Source: Thiomicrorhabdus marina (GTDB lineage: Bacteria > Pseudomonadota > Gammaproteobacteria > Thiomicrospirales > Thiomicrospiraceae). From it: DNA of 46,253 bases. The notes below the pieces were generated by a model. The model did not search any database, was not told where the DNA came from, and saw only the letters and a program-made list of their open reading frames with translations. Of this stretch, positions 17,170 to 26,010 are shown one piece after another; the stretch's first letter is position 1, and each line of letters starts with the position of its first letter. Made by a program: the position numbers and the translations under genes. The stretch covers positions 1 to 46,253 of the forward strand of contig NZ_JAGETV010000019.1 of the NCBI RefSeq assembly GCF_017571465.1, written 5' to 3'.

Positions 17170-17751
17170 ATGTCGCAAAAATATGACTATTCATTGGGCG
17201 CCAAAGAGGTTCAAGAGACGATTTTGATCTTGAATTTATCGGTTGCTCAGATTGACTTATCGATTACCGAAGGGGATAACTCGGTCAATACGCTAATCGA
17301 TTCTTTTACCTATATGTCTCAGCATATTGAGCAAATTCAATCAACCAGTCTGAATTTAATTGAAACTGCCGAACAGGCCAGTGAAGAGTTGAGCAATCAC
17401 CATAGCGTATTGTTAAGCGAGGCCGGTGAGCTTTCCAGTAAGATGCAGCAAGCGATTATCGCTTTTCAGTTCTATGACAAATTAAGCCAGCGTTTATCGC
17501 ATGTTTCACATGGTTTATCGGGCTTGGCAGAAATCGTCTCGCATGAAATGAGAGTCAAAAGCCCGGAAGAGTGGGATGCCTTTAAGCAGAGTGTACGCAA
17601 AGGCACCACCATGCGCGAAGAAGAAGAGTTGTTTGAACTGATTTTTGACAATCATGTTCCTGCAGAAGAAGCGATTGAGATTATGAAAGACCGTATTCGT
17701 CAGCGTATGCACGATGAAGAGGAAGAGGAAGAAGAGATTGAGTTTTTCTAA
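17170..17751 (+). CDS. CheZ-like chemotaxis phosphatase candidate
   Basis: A 193-residue, almost wholly helical acidic protein 33 bp after cheA. Two long helices (about 12-75 and 78-125) contain IIAFQFYDKLSQRLSHV. D103 and Q107 in this segment have the DxxxQ spacing of the CheZ active site (DFQDLTGQ in enteric CheZ), where the Gln helps remove phosphate from CheY. The C-terminus is a very acidic tail (EEEEEEEIEFF), reminiscent of the CheZ C-terminal CheY-binding tail, though CheZ's own tail is different. Overall similarity to enteric CheZ is low, so it may belong to a separate CheZ-like family. Function is inferred from motif spacing and the cheD-cheA context. Confidence 0.65.
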   Translation: MSQKYDYSLGAKEVQETILILNLSVAQIDLSITEGDNSVNTLIDSFTYMSQHIEQIQSTSLNLIETAEQASEELSNHHSVLLSEAGELSSKMQQAIIAFQFYDKLSQRLSHVSHGLSGLAEIVSHEMRVKSPEEWDAFKQSVRKGTTMREEEELFELIFDNHVPAEEAIEIMKDRIRQRMHDEEEEEEEIEFF

Positions 17752-17833
17752 AATTGAACGATAAGTTTTTCACTTTATAAGGAAATGGTAATTTAGAAAT
17801 TATTAATATCCTTATTTGATATACATAATAGTC

Positions 17834-17867
17834 GCCTGTATTTATCTCATTGAATACAGGCTTTTTT
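17834..17867 (+). terminator. Terminator of the cheD-cheA operon
   Basis: Perfect 9-bp stem gcctgtatt / aatacaggc (17834-17842 with 17853-17861), followed by a T-run. The remaining gap 17868-18047 is strongly AT-rich with no supported gene. Confidence 0.85.
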
Positions 17868-18047
17868 ATTTGTTTTTCTGCTAGCTTTTACTCGTATAGG
17901 ATAATTTTAATAATTTTTTAAATTCTTTATTTATAGATAAATTTTTTATGCTTTGCAGGGTAAAGAGAATTTATAAAAATGGTTCGTGTTTTAAAAACAT
18001 CAGATAAAAAATTATAACGAACATTCAATTATCTAGAGGGTGATACT

Positions 18048-18971
18048 GTGAAACGACAAACGACTAAAGGAAATTTTTTGGCTAAAACCATTGCCGGGGC
18101 TGCATTGATGGGAATGCCGCTTTCTGCCTTCGCTGCGGCAATGATGCCGTTCATTATGGGTAATGCACCTAGCGGTGATTTGTCAGCAGCAACTTCAGCG
18201 ACTGAATCTGCACTATCGAGTGCAGGTTTTCAAGTAGTAGGAAAATATTCTCCAGAAAGTGGTACGAATGTCATTGTTGTAACAAACGACCAACTTAAGT
18301 CACTAGCCGGTAATTCTGAAAACGGTGGTTTTGGTGCTATGCAGCGTGTTGCGGTCGTCAATAACGGCGGTTCGATGCAAGTGAGTTACACTAACCCGAC
18401 TTACCAATTCAATGCTTATCGAATGAAAGGGGATATCTCCTCTGTTCAGGCATCAATGGAAAAAGCATTAGGGAATACAAAGCAGTTTGGTGCCAAGAAA
18501 GGGCTTGAAGCGGATGACCTTCGTGAATACCACTATATGTTTGCGATGCCTTACTTTGATGATGAAGACGAATTAGCTGAATACGGCTCATATGACGAAG
18601 CGGTAAAAGCGGTTGAGGCCGGTCTTGCTGCAAACCGTGGTGGAGCGAAGAAAGTTTATCGCATTGATATTCCAGGTAAGAAAATGACCGTTTTTGGTGT
18701 GGGGCTCGCTCATAAAGATGGTTCCGATAAAAATATCCTGACCAAGTTAAAATCTGAAAACCCTCATGCTGCGCATTTCCCATATGAAATTCTTGTTTCA
18801 GGCGATGAAGTCTTGGCACTAAATGGTAAGTTTAGAATTGCAATTAATTGGCCGAGTCTTTCAATGGCTGGAGAAGGCAGTTTTATGAGTATTATGTCTG
18901 CGCCTGACCACATTACGGAAGCGCTAACAGCCGTAGCTAAGAATCAAGACGTCGCAGCTAACGAGTTTTAA
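18048..18971 (+). CDS. Exported protein of unknown function
   Basis: A 307-residue protein starting at GTG 18048 (agaggg seven bases upstream). The signal peptide (hydrophobic IAGAALMGMPLSAFAAA) has a likely cut near residue 30. The mature protein has no Cys and shows two alternating strand/helix regions: ALSSAGFQVVGKYSPES with VIVVTNDQL near 55-85, and a C-terminal SFMSIMSAPDHITEALTAVA. These resemble the start and end patterns of DUF302-type proteins, but this is a weak impression. An Ala/Asp/Glu-rich middle (about 140-200) contains DDEDELAEYGSYDEAVKAVEAGL. No enzyme motif is recognised. It is monocistronic with terminator-like hairpins downstream, just before htpG. Confidence 0.75.
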   Translation: MKRQTTKGNFLAKTIAGAALMGMPLSAFAAAMMPFIMGNAPSGDLSAATSATESALSSAGFQVVGKYSPESGTNVIVVTNDQLKSLAGNSENGGFGAMQRVAVVNNGGSMQVSYTNPTYQFNAYRMKGDISSVQASMEKALGNTKQFGAKKGLEADDLREYHYMFAMPYFDDEDELAEYGSYDEAVKAVEAGLAANRGGAKKVYRIDIPGKKMTVFGVGLAHKDGSDKNILTKLKSENPHAAHFPYEILVSGDEVLALNGKFRIAINWPSLSMAGEGSFMSIMSAPDHITEALTAVAKNQDVAANEF

Positions 18972-19025
18972 TGTAAATAATAAGAGACTTAGTGTCTGTC
19001 TCTCTGGAGTGTCACTCCACCTTAT

Positions 19026-19058
19026 ACGCGGGTATCAAATATGATACCTGCGTTTTTT
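19026..19058 (+). terminator. Terminator after the exported unknown protein
   Basis: Stem acgcgggtatc / gatacctgcgt (about 19026-19036 with 19043-19053, one mismatch) followed by seven T. A smaller palindrome, tggagtg t cactcca, precedes it at 19005-19019. Confidence 0.8.
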
Positions 19059-19069
19059 TGTTTTTAGCC

Positions 19070-19098
19070 CTTGAAAAATCCGATCTCAATCTCCATAT
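19070..19098 (+). promoter_or_regulatory. Sigma-32 heat-shock promoter for htpG
   Basis: CTTGAAA at 19070-19076, a 14-base spacer, and CTCCATAT at 19091-19098. These match the RpoH consensus (CTTGAAA, then CCCCATNT) at all but one position with ideal spacing. It lies 53 bases upstream of the htpG start. Confidence 0.88.
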
Positions 19099-19151
19099 CT
19101 TTAGAAGTTTCAAAACTCTTTTTACTTACCTAAAAAACTGGAGAAAACTGA

Positions 19152-21044
19152 ATGAGCCATACAGAAACTCATGCTTTTCAGACAGAAGTGAACCAACTGC
19201 TAAAGTTGATGATTCACGCGCTTTACTCGAATAAAGAAATCTTTTTACGTGAGCTAGTCTCTAATGCTTCTGATGCATTGGATAAGCTGCGTTTTGAAGC
19301 CGTTTCCAATGATGCACTGAATGAAGGTGAATCAGAGTTAGCGATTACGGTGACCTTTGATAAAGAAGTGCGTACCATCAATATCAGCGATAACGGTATC
19401 GGGATGACTCGCGATGAGGTGATTGCCAATATCGGGACTATTGCGAACTCGGGTACGAAGAAATTTCTAGAGAACCTTAGCGGTGATCAAGCGAAAGACT
19501 CTAATTTGATCGGTCAATTCGGGGTTGGCTTCTATTCATCATTTATTGTGGCAGATGAAGTTACGCTGGAAACTCGTAAAGCCGGTGATGATAAGGCTGA
19601 AGGTACTCGTTGGATTTCAAAAGGTGAAGGTGAATTTACCCTTGAAACAATTGACAAAGAAGTGAAAGGAACCAGTATCACTCTGCATATGAAAGAGGAT
19701 ATGGATGAATTCCTTGATCAGTTCCGCCTAAAAAATATTATTTCGACTTATTCTGACCACATCAATTTCCCAATTAAGATGGTGAAGACAGAATGGGACG
19801 AAGAAGCGAAAGAAGAAAAAGCGACTGACGAGTTGGAACAGGTCAATAAAGCAACTGCGCTTTGGACACAGCCTAAATCAGAAATTACCGATGAAGAGTA
19901 CAAGAATTTCTATCAAACCATCTCGCACGACTTTAATGAACCGCTGGCACATGTGCATAATCGTGTTGAGGGAACGCTGGAATACACTTCGTTGTTGTAT
20001 ATTCCAAAGCAAGCGCCGTTTGATTTATATGATCGTGACCGTCGTTATGGCCTAAAACTGTATGTAAAACGCGTCTTTATTATGGACGATGCTGAGCACT
20101 TAATGCCAGCATACCTTCGTTTCGTGCGCGGTGTCATCGACTCAGCTGATCTACCGTTGAATGTATCGCGTGAAATTCTACAGAGTAATAAAGTTGTCGA
20201 TAAGATTCGTTCTGCTTCAGTCAAGCGCGTGCTAGGCGAATTGGAAAAAGTCGCTAAAGATGAAGATCAAACGCGTTACCAAGGCTTCTGGGAACAGTTC
20301 GGAAATGTATTGAAAGAAGGTCTGGTTGAAGACTTTGCCAATAAAGAGAAAATCGCAAAATTATTGCGTTTTGCAACTACTCACTCTGGAGATGCGCAAC
20401 AGAATGTTTCTTTACAAGATTACATCGAACGCATGGGCGAAGAGCAGGAAGCGATTTACTATATTATTGCCGATACCCATGCGGCAGCAAAAGGTTCGCC
20501 GCACCTTGAAATGTTCCGTAAGAAAGGTATTGAGGTTCTGCTCCTATCAGATCGAATCGACGAGTGGTTGGTTAGCCACTTAGACGAATTTGAAGGGAAG
20601 AAACTTAAGTCGATTACTGCTGCGGATTTGAAGGAGCTGGCGGAAGAGGATGAGCAAGAGCTTTCGGAAGAAGACAAACAAGCGCGTGAAGCGCTAACCG
20701 AGAAGGTTAAGAAAGCGATTGAGGGCTCTGTTTCTGATGTTCGTATTACGCACCGCCTAACTGATTCACCTGCTTGTGTTGTGACTGCCGAAGGGGATAT
20801 CTCTTCGCACATGGCGCGTATGATGGAGCAGATGGGGCAAGCGGTTCCTAAGCAAAATCCGGTGTTAGAGCTTAACCCTGAACATATCTTGGTTAAGAAA
20901 ATCGAACAGATGGAGGATGAAGCCAAGTTGAAAGAATGGTCGTTATTCCTCTTTGAACAGGCGCAGCTTGCTGATGGTGAGCCTCTTGCTGAACCGGGTG
21001 CTTTCATTAAACGTATGAATACTTTGCTAGCAGAAGTAATGTAA
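19152..21044 (+). CDS. htpG: Molecular chaperone HtpG (Hsp90)
   Basis: Cytosolic ATP-dependent chaperone. 630 residues, full length. The GHKL ATPase domain shows [27 protein letters not shown] (split as [16 protein letters not shown]), DNGIGM and [11 protein letters not shown]. The middle domain contains VKRVFIMDD and [11 protein letters not shown], and the C-terminal dimerisation domain follows. Transcribed from the RpoH-type promoter at 19070-19098. Confidence 0.97.
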
Positions 21045-21073
21045 AGCATTACATCGTTAGCAGATCAACCGAG

Positions 21074-21107
21074 AACCGAGGTGAGTGGAAATTCGCCTCG
21101 GTTTTTA
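21074..21107. terminator. Bidirectional terminator between htpG and the hybrid kinase
   Basis: Stem aaccgagg / cctcggtt (21074-21081 with 21096-21103) extended by a few imperfect pairs, followed by T-run. It overlaps the stop codon of the leftward kinase gene, so it mainly serves htpG. Confidence 0.75.
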
Positions 21108-22544
21108 TTTTTTATCGAGAAATTTCATTAGCGTATCGCGAATCTCTGCGATAGAAAAAGGTTTGGTAATAAAGCCATTCATGCCACTTTCTTGTGCCAT
21201 TTCGCGGTCTTCCTTTGAGGTGTTAGCCGTTAGCGCAATAATGGGTAATTTGATCTTTTGATTGCGTAGAATTTTGGTGGTGTCATAGCCGGAAAGTTCC
21301 GGCATCTGACAGTCCATTAAAATCATGTCATAGTTATTTGTAGTCGATAGCTTATCAATCGCATCGAATCCGCTTGGAGCTAAGGTGACCTCAAAGCCGA
21401 GCGCATGCAAAGTCTTTTCTCCCACTAAACGGTTGACCGCATTATCGTCGACGAGCAGTATATGGCTGGTTGGAGAGTGCTTTTGATTCTCTGTGGAATG
21501 GACAGGTTCAAGGTTGGCCTTTTGCGAGTGATCGTGCCCTGAAAGATCTAAATCTTCGACTGGCTTTAACTGATTTTCCAAGATAGAGACATTATTTAAA
21601 TCGGTGGCTTGTTGAGCGGTTGCTTTTTTAAGAGGTAACACGGCGCTAAAACACGACCCTTCGCTTAATTTACTGTTGACGCTGACGCTGCCATTCATAT
21701 TTTCAACAATCCGTTTGGTGATAACAAGTCCAAGTCCTGTACCTCCGTATTTTCGTGTTGTTGAAGCATCAACCTGCGAAAAGTCTTTAAACAATAAGTC
21801 CAATTTTTCTTCGGGAATGCCGACACCACTGTCGCATACTGAAAAGTTAATTAATTCACTTTGGCTGATGACATTGATTGAAACCCCGCCATATTCAGTG
21901 AATTTGATAGCGTTACTTAAGTAGTTATTTAGTACTTGGGTTAAGCGTATCGGATCACTCTCAATATATTCAGGTACAGTTGAATCTATATATAGATTCA
22001 ACGCGATTCCTTTTTTTTGTGCCTTTTGTAAAAAACTCATGTGAATGTTTTTTAAAAGTTGCTGCAAATTAAAAGCAATCTGCTCAAACTGCATTTGCCC
22101 AGCTTCGATTTTTGAAAAATCGAGTATGTCATTAATGACGCACAGTAGGGTTTTTGAGGAATGGCGAGCAATATTAAGTAGTTGATTCTGCTCTCTGTTG
22201 AGGTGATGTTCTTGCAGTAGCTCAAGTACGCTCATAATCCCGTTTAGAGGCGTACGAATTTCATGGCTCATGGTAGCGACAAATTCGGATTTAATTTGGC
22301 TTAGATAAAGCGCATGGTCTTTTTCGTTTTCAAGTTCTTTAGTTCGTTCTTGAATTTGTCTTTCGAGGTTTTCGGTCAGTTCTTTGAGGGACTGGTTGCT
22401 TTGATAAAGTTGTAATGATTTGGATTCAAGTAGCTGTTCGGCGTCTTTACGAGCGAGTCGCTCTCTGTTCAAGCGTCGATCATTGCGAGCCAACTGTTTT
22501 TCCATGTTGGCTAATTGCTCTTGTAGATTCTGTTCTTGCTCCAT
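21105..22544 (-). CDS. Cytosolic hybrid histidine kinase (HnoK type, with receiver)
   Basis: Hybrid sensor kinase of 479 residues without membrane segments or a sensory domain. Order: N-terminal coiled coil (about 1-80); HisKA with H94 in [15 protein letters not shown]; HATPase with an N-box near [15 protein letters not shown], and GTGLGLVI; a short linker; and a C-terminal receiver with phospho-acceptor Asp in [12 protein letters not shown]. It starts 18 bp after the H-NOX gene, so it is very probably the partner kinase whose activity the H-NOX protein modulates in response to nitric oxide, as known for HnoX/HnoK pairs. No dedicated response-regulator gene is adjacent; the output partner is outside the visible operon. 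Confidence 0.9.
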   Translation of the reverse strand: MEQEQNLQEQLANMEKQLARNDRRLNRERLARKDAEQLLESKSLQLYQSNQSLKELTENLERQIQERTKELENEKDHALYLSQIKSEFVATMSHEIRTPLNGIMSVLELLQEHHLNREQNQLLNIARHSSKTLLCVINDILDFSKIEAGQMQFEQIAFNLQQLLKNIHMSFLQKAQKKGIALNLYIDSTVPEYIESDPIRLTQVLNNYLSNAIKFTEYGGVSINVISQSELINFSVCDSGVGIPEEKLDLLFKDFSQVDASTTRKYGGTGLGLVITKRIVENMNGSVSVNSKLSEGSCFSAVLPLKKATAQQATDLNNVSILENQLKPVEDLDLSGHDHSQKANLEPVHSTENQKHSPTSHILLVDDNAVNRLVGEKTLHALGFEVTLAPSGFDAIDKLSTTNNYDMILMDCQMPELSGYDTTKILRNQKIKLPIIALTANTSKEDREMAQESGMNGFITKPFSIAEIRDTLMKFLDKK

Positions 22545-22562
22545 GCAAATGCCTTAGTTGAC

Positions 22563-23105
22563 CTAATTTTTGTGGCTTAAGGTGAAAACGACAAAGCTTT
22601 TTCCATCACTGGATTGGTCATCCATTTCAATATCGATGTCTTCATTAAAATAGGTTGCACTGCCTCGAATCAGGCCGTAGGCAAGAGCCGAAAAAGGGCG
22701 ATTGGAACGATAGATTAATTGCATTCCATTTTCACTTTTCATGCTATCGAAAGAGGGAAGTTCCGCTTCCGGATAGAGCTTTTGTACTTCCACGTGCACT
22801 TTATTTTCAATTGTGTCGAGAAAATCAAAGCAGTTATCAACGTTTTCAAAAAATTGTGGATAAAGTGCGACAAAGCGCTGCAACATATGTTCGCCAAAAG
22901 TTTTGACTAAATCATCCGCAGGAATCTCTGTATGTTCGCTTAATTTACTGACCAACTGGATGAGCTCAGTATGGTCATAGGTGCCGACTTGAGTATAAGC
23001 TCCTTGCGAAGGTAGATCGGATTCCTCAATAATTGTATCTGCTATGTCTAGGCCGAATTTTTCTTCGACTAGTTCGATAAATTCAGAAAAAACGATACCC
23101 TTCAT
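22563..23105 (-). CDS. hnoX: H-NOX haem nitric oxide sensor protein
   Basis: Soluble haem-binding gas sensor of the HNOB family, 180 residues, close to the family length. The N-terminus MKGIVFSEFIELVEEKFG is typical. The proximal haem ligand is H104 (in NKVHVEVQKLYPEAELPSF) and the haem-propionate motif YxSxR is Y132, S134, R136. By hand alignment the position of the oxygen-stabilising distal Tyr of thermophilic H-NOX is Leu (L141), suggesting a nitric-oxide-selective sensor. It is followed by the hybrid kinase. Good ribosome-binding site (aaggaaa) before ATG 23105. Confidence 0.93.
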   Translation of the reverse strand: MKGIVFSEFIELVEEKFGLDIADTIIEESDLPSQGAYTQVGTYDHTELIQLVSKLSEHTEIPADDLVKTFGEHMLQRFVALYPQFFENVDNCFDFLDTIENKVHVEVQKLYPEAELPSFDSMKSENGMQLIYRSNRPFSALAYGLIRGSATYFNEDIDIEMDDQSSDGKSFVVFTLSHKN

Positions 23106-23341
23106 GGTGATTTCCTTCGTTTAAGTAAACTCAAACCAGCTTAGCATATTCACTGATTGTGTAAGGTTATATGGCGGTTTTGGTGAGGATAAATAGGATT
23201 TTGTTGCTGTCAGTTAATTTTTTCAAATGGCATCGCCTGACTTAGTGAATGGCTCAGAATGACAAAAATAACTTGGCAAAAGGATTGAGGTTGTTTAGGG
23301 TGAAGCAATTAAATTTTCTCATAACAGGTAGGAGTTGCATT

Positions 23342-23845
23342 GTGGGATTTAATCAATTAAATCAGCGTTATCTGCAAGTGTTGTTTATGTTTTTGCTAAC
23401 TCTGTTTTCGGCGTTTTCCTTCGCTTCTGAGCCGTTATTGCCGGCAGTGAATTTAGCTGAAGACGGTAAAATAGCCGCGCAAAAGAATCAACCAATTGCG
23501 ATTTTGCTGCTAAGTAGTCGAGTGAAATCGGGGCGAGTTTTAAAAGAAGAAGCTCTGTTACCAAATCTAATGAGCGGTGTGTTTGACGGCAAGGTGATGT
23601 TCCGAGAAATCGCAGTTAATGAAGCGGGTACTGTGGTTGATTTTTACGGTGAAGCTTTGCCGAGAGCAGAGTATAAAGCACTGTTCAATATCAGCAGTTT
23701 ACCGGCATTGGTCTTTGTTAATGCCGAAGGCGAGCCGTTGACGACACCACTGTTTTCCGGTGCCTATGAGTTTTACGGTTTTTACCTAAAACGTAAGCTT
23801 AACGAAGCGATGCAAGCACTAGACAATCCAACCCGTTTTGAGTAG
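23342..23845 (+). CDS. Exported thioredoxin-fold protein without catalytic cysteines
   Basis: Probable periplasmic protein. The start GTG 23342 was chosen because ggag lies seven bases upstream and the signal peptide (YLQVLFMFLLTLFSAFSFAS) begins just after; a longer ATG frame from 23249 would bury it. The 167-residue product has a thioredoxin-like pattern: PIAILLLSS strand, a helix, then SSLPALVFVNAEGEPL with the cis-Pro strand. No Cys is present, so it is not a disulfide reductase of the usual kind. It overlaps or abuts the amidase gene downstream. The role is unknown. Confidence 0.7.
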   Translation: MGFNQLNQRYLQVLFMFLLTLFSAFSFASEPLLPAVNLAEDGKIAAQKNQPIAILLLSSRVKSGRVLKEEALLPNLMSGVFDGKVMFREIAVNEAGTVVDFYGEALPRAEYKALFNISSLPALVFVNAEGEPLTTPLFSGAYEFYGFYLKRKLNEAMQALDNPTRFE

Positions 23846-23853
23846 TGATTAAG

Positions 23854-24603
23854 ATGGCGAAAATGATGCTAACGCTTTGCCAATTTGCGCCGTTTTGGCA
23901 ACAGCCGGAAAAGAGTTGCGAGTTGCTTTCGCAGCAGTTGAGTAAGGTTTCGAGTTCGGACTTATTCATTTTACCGGAGATGTTTGCGACTGGTTTTTCC
24001 ATGCAACCGGAGCAGTTTGTTGATGCTTATGATGTCGAGCCTTATTTGCAGGAATTAGCTGATCAGCGACAGCAAAATATTATTGCCGGCGTTGCAGAGC
24101 GTAGTCGTAATAGTTTTGTGAATAATGCATTGGTGATTAATCGCGACGGTAAAGTATTGGCTCGCTATACCAAGCAGCGCTGTTTTTCCCATGCCGGTGA
24201 AGACAAGGTTTATCAAGCGGGTAATCAACTGAAAATCGTCGAGATTGCCGGTGTTAAAATCGCCTTGTTTATCTGCTATGACCTGCGTTTTCCAGAGTTG
24301 TTTAGAGAGGTTGCTCAGCAGGTTGAAATGATGGTTGTGATTGCTAATTGGCCGCAATCTCGACAAGCGCACTGGCAGACGCTATTAACCGCACGGGCGA
24401 TTGAAAATCAGTGTTTTGTGGTCGGCGTCAACCGCACTGGAACCGACGGCAATGGATTGCAGTATGTCGGCGGTTCAATGGTGGTTAACCCGAATGGTGA
24501 AATCTTATTACAGATGAACGACGAACTGTTTGCCGAGGTGGAAATCGATAGTGATTTGGTTATTCAACAGCGGCGGAAGTTTGCGTTTTTACAAGACGCC
24601 TAG
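23854..24603 (+). CDS. yafV: Nitrilase-superfamily omega-amidase (YafV-like)
   Basis: Carbon-nitrogen hydrolase of 249 residues whose family converts omega-amides such as 2-oxoglutaramate or 2-oxosuccinamate to the acids (metabolite repair). The catalytic triad is visible: Glu in LPEMFATGFSM, Lys in RYTKQRCF, Cys in FICYDLRFPE. TARAIENQ and the GTDGNGLQYVGGSMVVNPNGE stretch closely resemble E. coli YafV. Start ATG 23854 is preferred to GTG 23845, which overlaps the previous stop. It ends four bases into the convergent DUF1415 gene. Confidence 0.88.
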   Translation: MAKMMLTLCQFAPFWQQPEKSCELLSQQLSKVSSSDLFILPEMFATGFSMQPEQFVDAYDVEPYLQELADQRQQNIIAGVAERSRNSFVNNALVINRDGKVLARYTKQRCFSHAGEDKVYQAGNQLKIVEIAGVKIALFICYDLRFPELFREVAQQVEMMVVIANWPQSRQAHWQTLLTARAIENQCFVVGVNRTGTDGNGLQYVGGSMVVNPNGEILLQMNDELFAEVEIDSDLVIQQRRKFAFLQDA

Positions 24604-25157
24604 TGAAACAGGTAAGGAAATAGTTTTACTTTCTGTTCTTCACTGAGATTTTGAACCGCATGGATATTGTTCTCAAAAATCGTTTCTGGGTCATGCGGGT
24701 AGTGCTGTAACGCTTTTTCCAAACTGGCTTCGCGCAAAATATGCAGTAGCGGATAAGGTGCGCGATTGGTTAGGTTTTCTGCATCATCCGGCAGGGTATT
24801 CGCAAATTGATAGTCGGGATGGAAACTGGCAATCTGCACCTCGCCTTGCCAACCTTGTTGCGCAATCAGTGCATCGGTCCAGGCCAAGAATTGATTGTAA
24901 TCGTCAAAGGTTTTTAGGTAATTAGCGACTACTAAAATTGTGGTATCGCGCTGTTTTGATGGTAGCGCTAATAATTCAGTGATTTCCGTTGCCAAGTCCT
25001 GCAACAAGTTTTCATCGTTACTCGCATGGCTAATGGCGATATGCACCTGCTGATTTTGCCAAGGGTGTTTGGCAAAAGGGCATAGATTCAGACCGATAAC
25101 GACCTGCTGTAACCATGTCTCGACCTCTTGAATAATCGGTTGATTGCTCGCCGTCAT
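24600..25157 (-). CDS. DUF1415 family protein
   Basis: Conserved cytosolic protein of 185 residues without assigned function. Recognised by GLNLCPFAK near the N-terminus (single conserved Cys), TTILVV, and ASFHPDYQFA near residue 115. ATG 25157 overlaps the TGA stop of the upstream DUF5718 gene by one base (TGATG), implying translational coupling. Overlaps the 3' end of the YafV-like gene by 4 bp on the opposite strand. Confidence 0.85.
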   Translation of the reverse strand: MTASNQPIIQEVETWLQQVVIGLNLCPFAKHPWQNQQVHIAISHASNDENLLQDLATEITELLALPSKQRDTTILVVANYLKTFDDYNQFLAWTDALIAQQGWQGEVQIASFHPDYQFANTLPDDAENLTNRAPYPLLHILREASLEKALQHYPHDPETIFENNIHAVQNLSEEQKVKLFPYLFH

Positions 25158-25993
25158 CAAGCGCCTACAATCTTTTGACGAAGAATCGAACCGCCTTCAA
25201 TTTCCAGTATTTCGGTCGCGGCAAGTTCGGCAATATCTGCAACGCTGTAATCCGCTTGCGGATAGACAAACTGGATGTACTCGTCACCGGATTGGATAAA
25301 CTGCGTTTCACCAAATTCTGAATATTGTGTCGCGCCAAGTGCCACTAGGAATTGTTGTGGGAAGCCAGCGTTATGAACGATTTGGTTCAGGTTTTCCAAC
25401 GGACCGAAGTCGGCTTGGTGATTCAATTTGTCTTGCATCCATTCCAATAATTGCTGGTGAAAATACGAGTAAGAAGCGATTGAACTGTCTTTGCCGTAGA
25501 CGTGGATTTCGCCATCGCGTTTTAGGAAAGAAGCGATGCGATAACCGTCTAATTTGGCACCTTGTTGCAAACTATCAAGTTCGATAAATTGTAGGCTAAG
25601 ACCTTTCGATTGCGGCCCCCAGTTTTTCTTGTCGCTGATTTTGTGTGCATTCGGGCGGCGAATCGAACAGTCATTAAAAGCGCTGAATGCGACCGGTTGC
25701 ATGCTTGAGATTTTTCCGAATTCATAATGTATATCGAATAACACACAGACTTCCGGCTCGGCTTGCAGGTGAGCATTATTGCCTAAGTCTTCCGGCAAGG
25801 TAATCTGCTCGTCGCTAAATGGGTACACACCAAGTTGCGAATCGGCTTTTGGTACATAGAATGGAAACATGCCTTTCGGCGCTAGTGCGGTTTCGGTTTT
25901 GACATTGACGAAATCAGGGGTTTCACCGGCCTGTTCTAAATGACCGGCAAAATTACCGGCAATTCCTAATCCGAGTACGTTTTCGAGTTTCAT
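25157..25993 (-). CDS. DUF5718 family protein
   Basis: Cytosolic protein of 278 residues, start ATG 25993 (aaggaagg upstream; ATG 25996 also possible). Pattern: GLGIAGNFAGHLEQAGE at the start, then GMFPFYVPK, AEPEVCVLFDI, AFNDCSIRRP and NWGPQSKGLS. These recall the fumarylacetoacetate hydrolase/hydratase fold (E near VEPE-like EPEV), but the family is annotated only as a domain of unknown function. Coupled to the DUF1415 gene, and 14-17 bp after the co-chaperone gene, so the three may be one transcript with mutS. Confidence 0.75.
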   Translation of the reverse strand: MKLENVLGLGIAGNFAGHLEQAGETPDFVNVKTETALAPKGMFPFYVPKADSQLGVYPFSDEQITLPEDLGNNAHLQAEPEVCVLFDIHYEFGKISSMQPVAFSAFNDCSIRRPNAHKISDKKNWGPQSKGLSLQFIELDSLQQGAKLDGYRIASFLKRDGEIHVYGKDSSIASYSYFHQQLLEWMQDKLNHQADFGPLENLNQIVHNAGFPQQFLVALGATQYSEFGETQFIQSGDEYIQFVYPQADYSVADIAELAATEILEIEGGSILRQKIVGA

Positions 25994-26010
25994 CATCCTT
26001 CCTTAGATTT

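Noticed and set aside
18409-18819. Minus-strand 136-residue frame in the exported unknown gene
   Set aside because: Shadow frame; the plus-strand gene has a signal peptide, a ribosome-binding site and consistent codon use.
20459-21049. Minus-strand 196-residue Ser-rich frame inside htpG
   Set aside because: Antisense shadow of a conserved gene; its composition reflects the complement of htpG codons.
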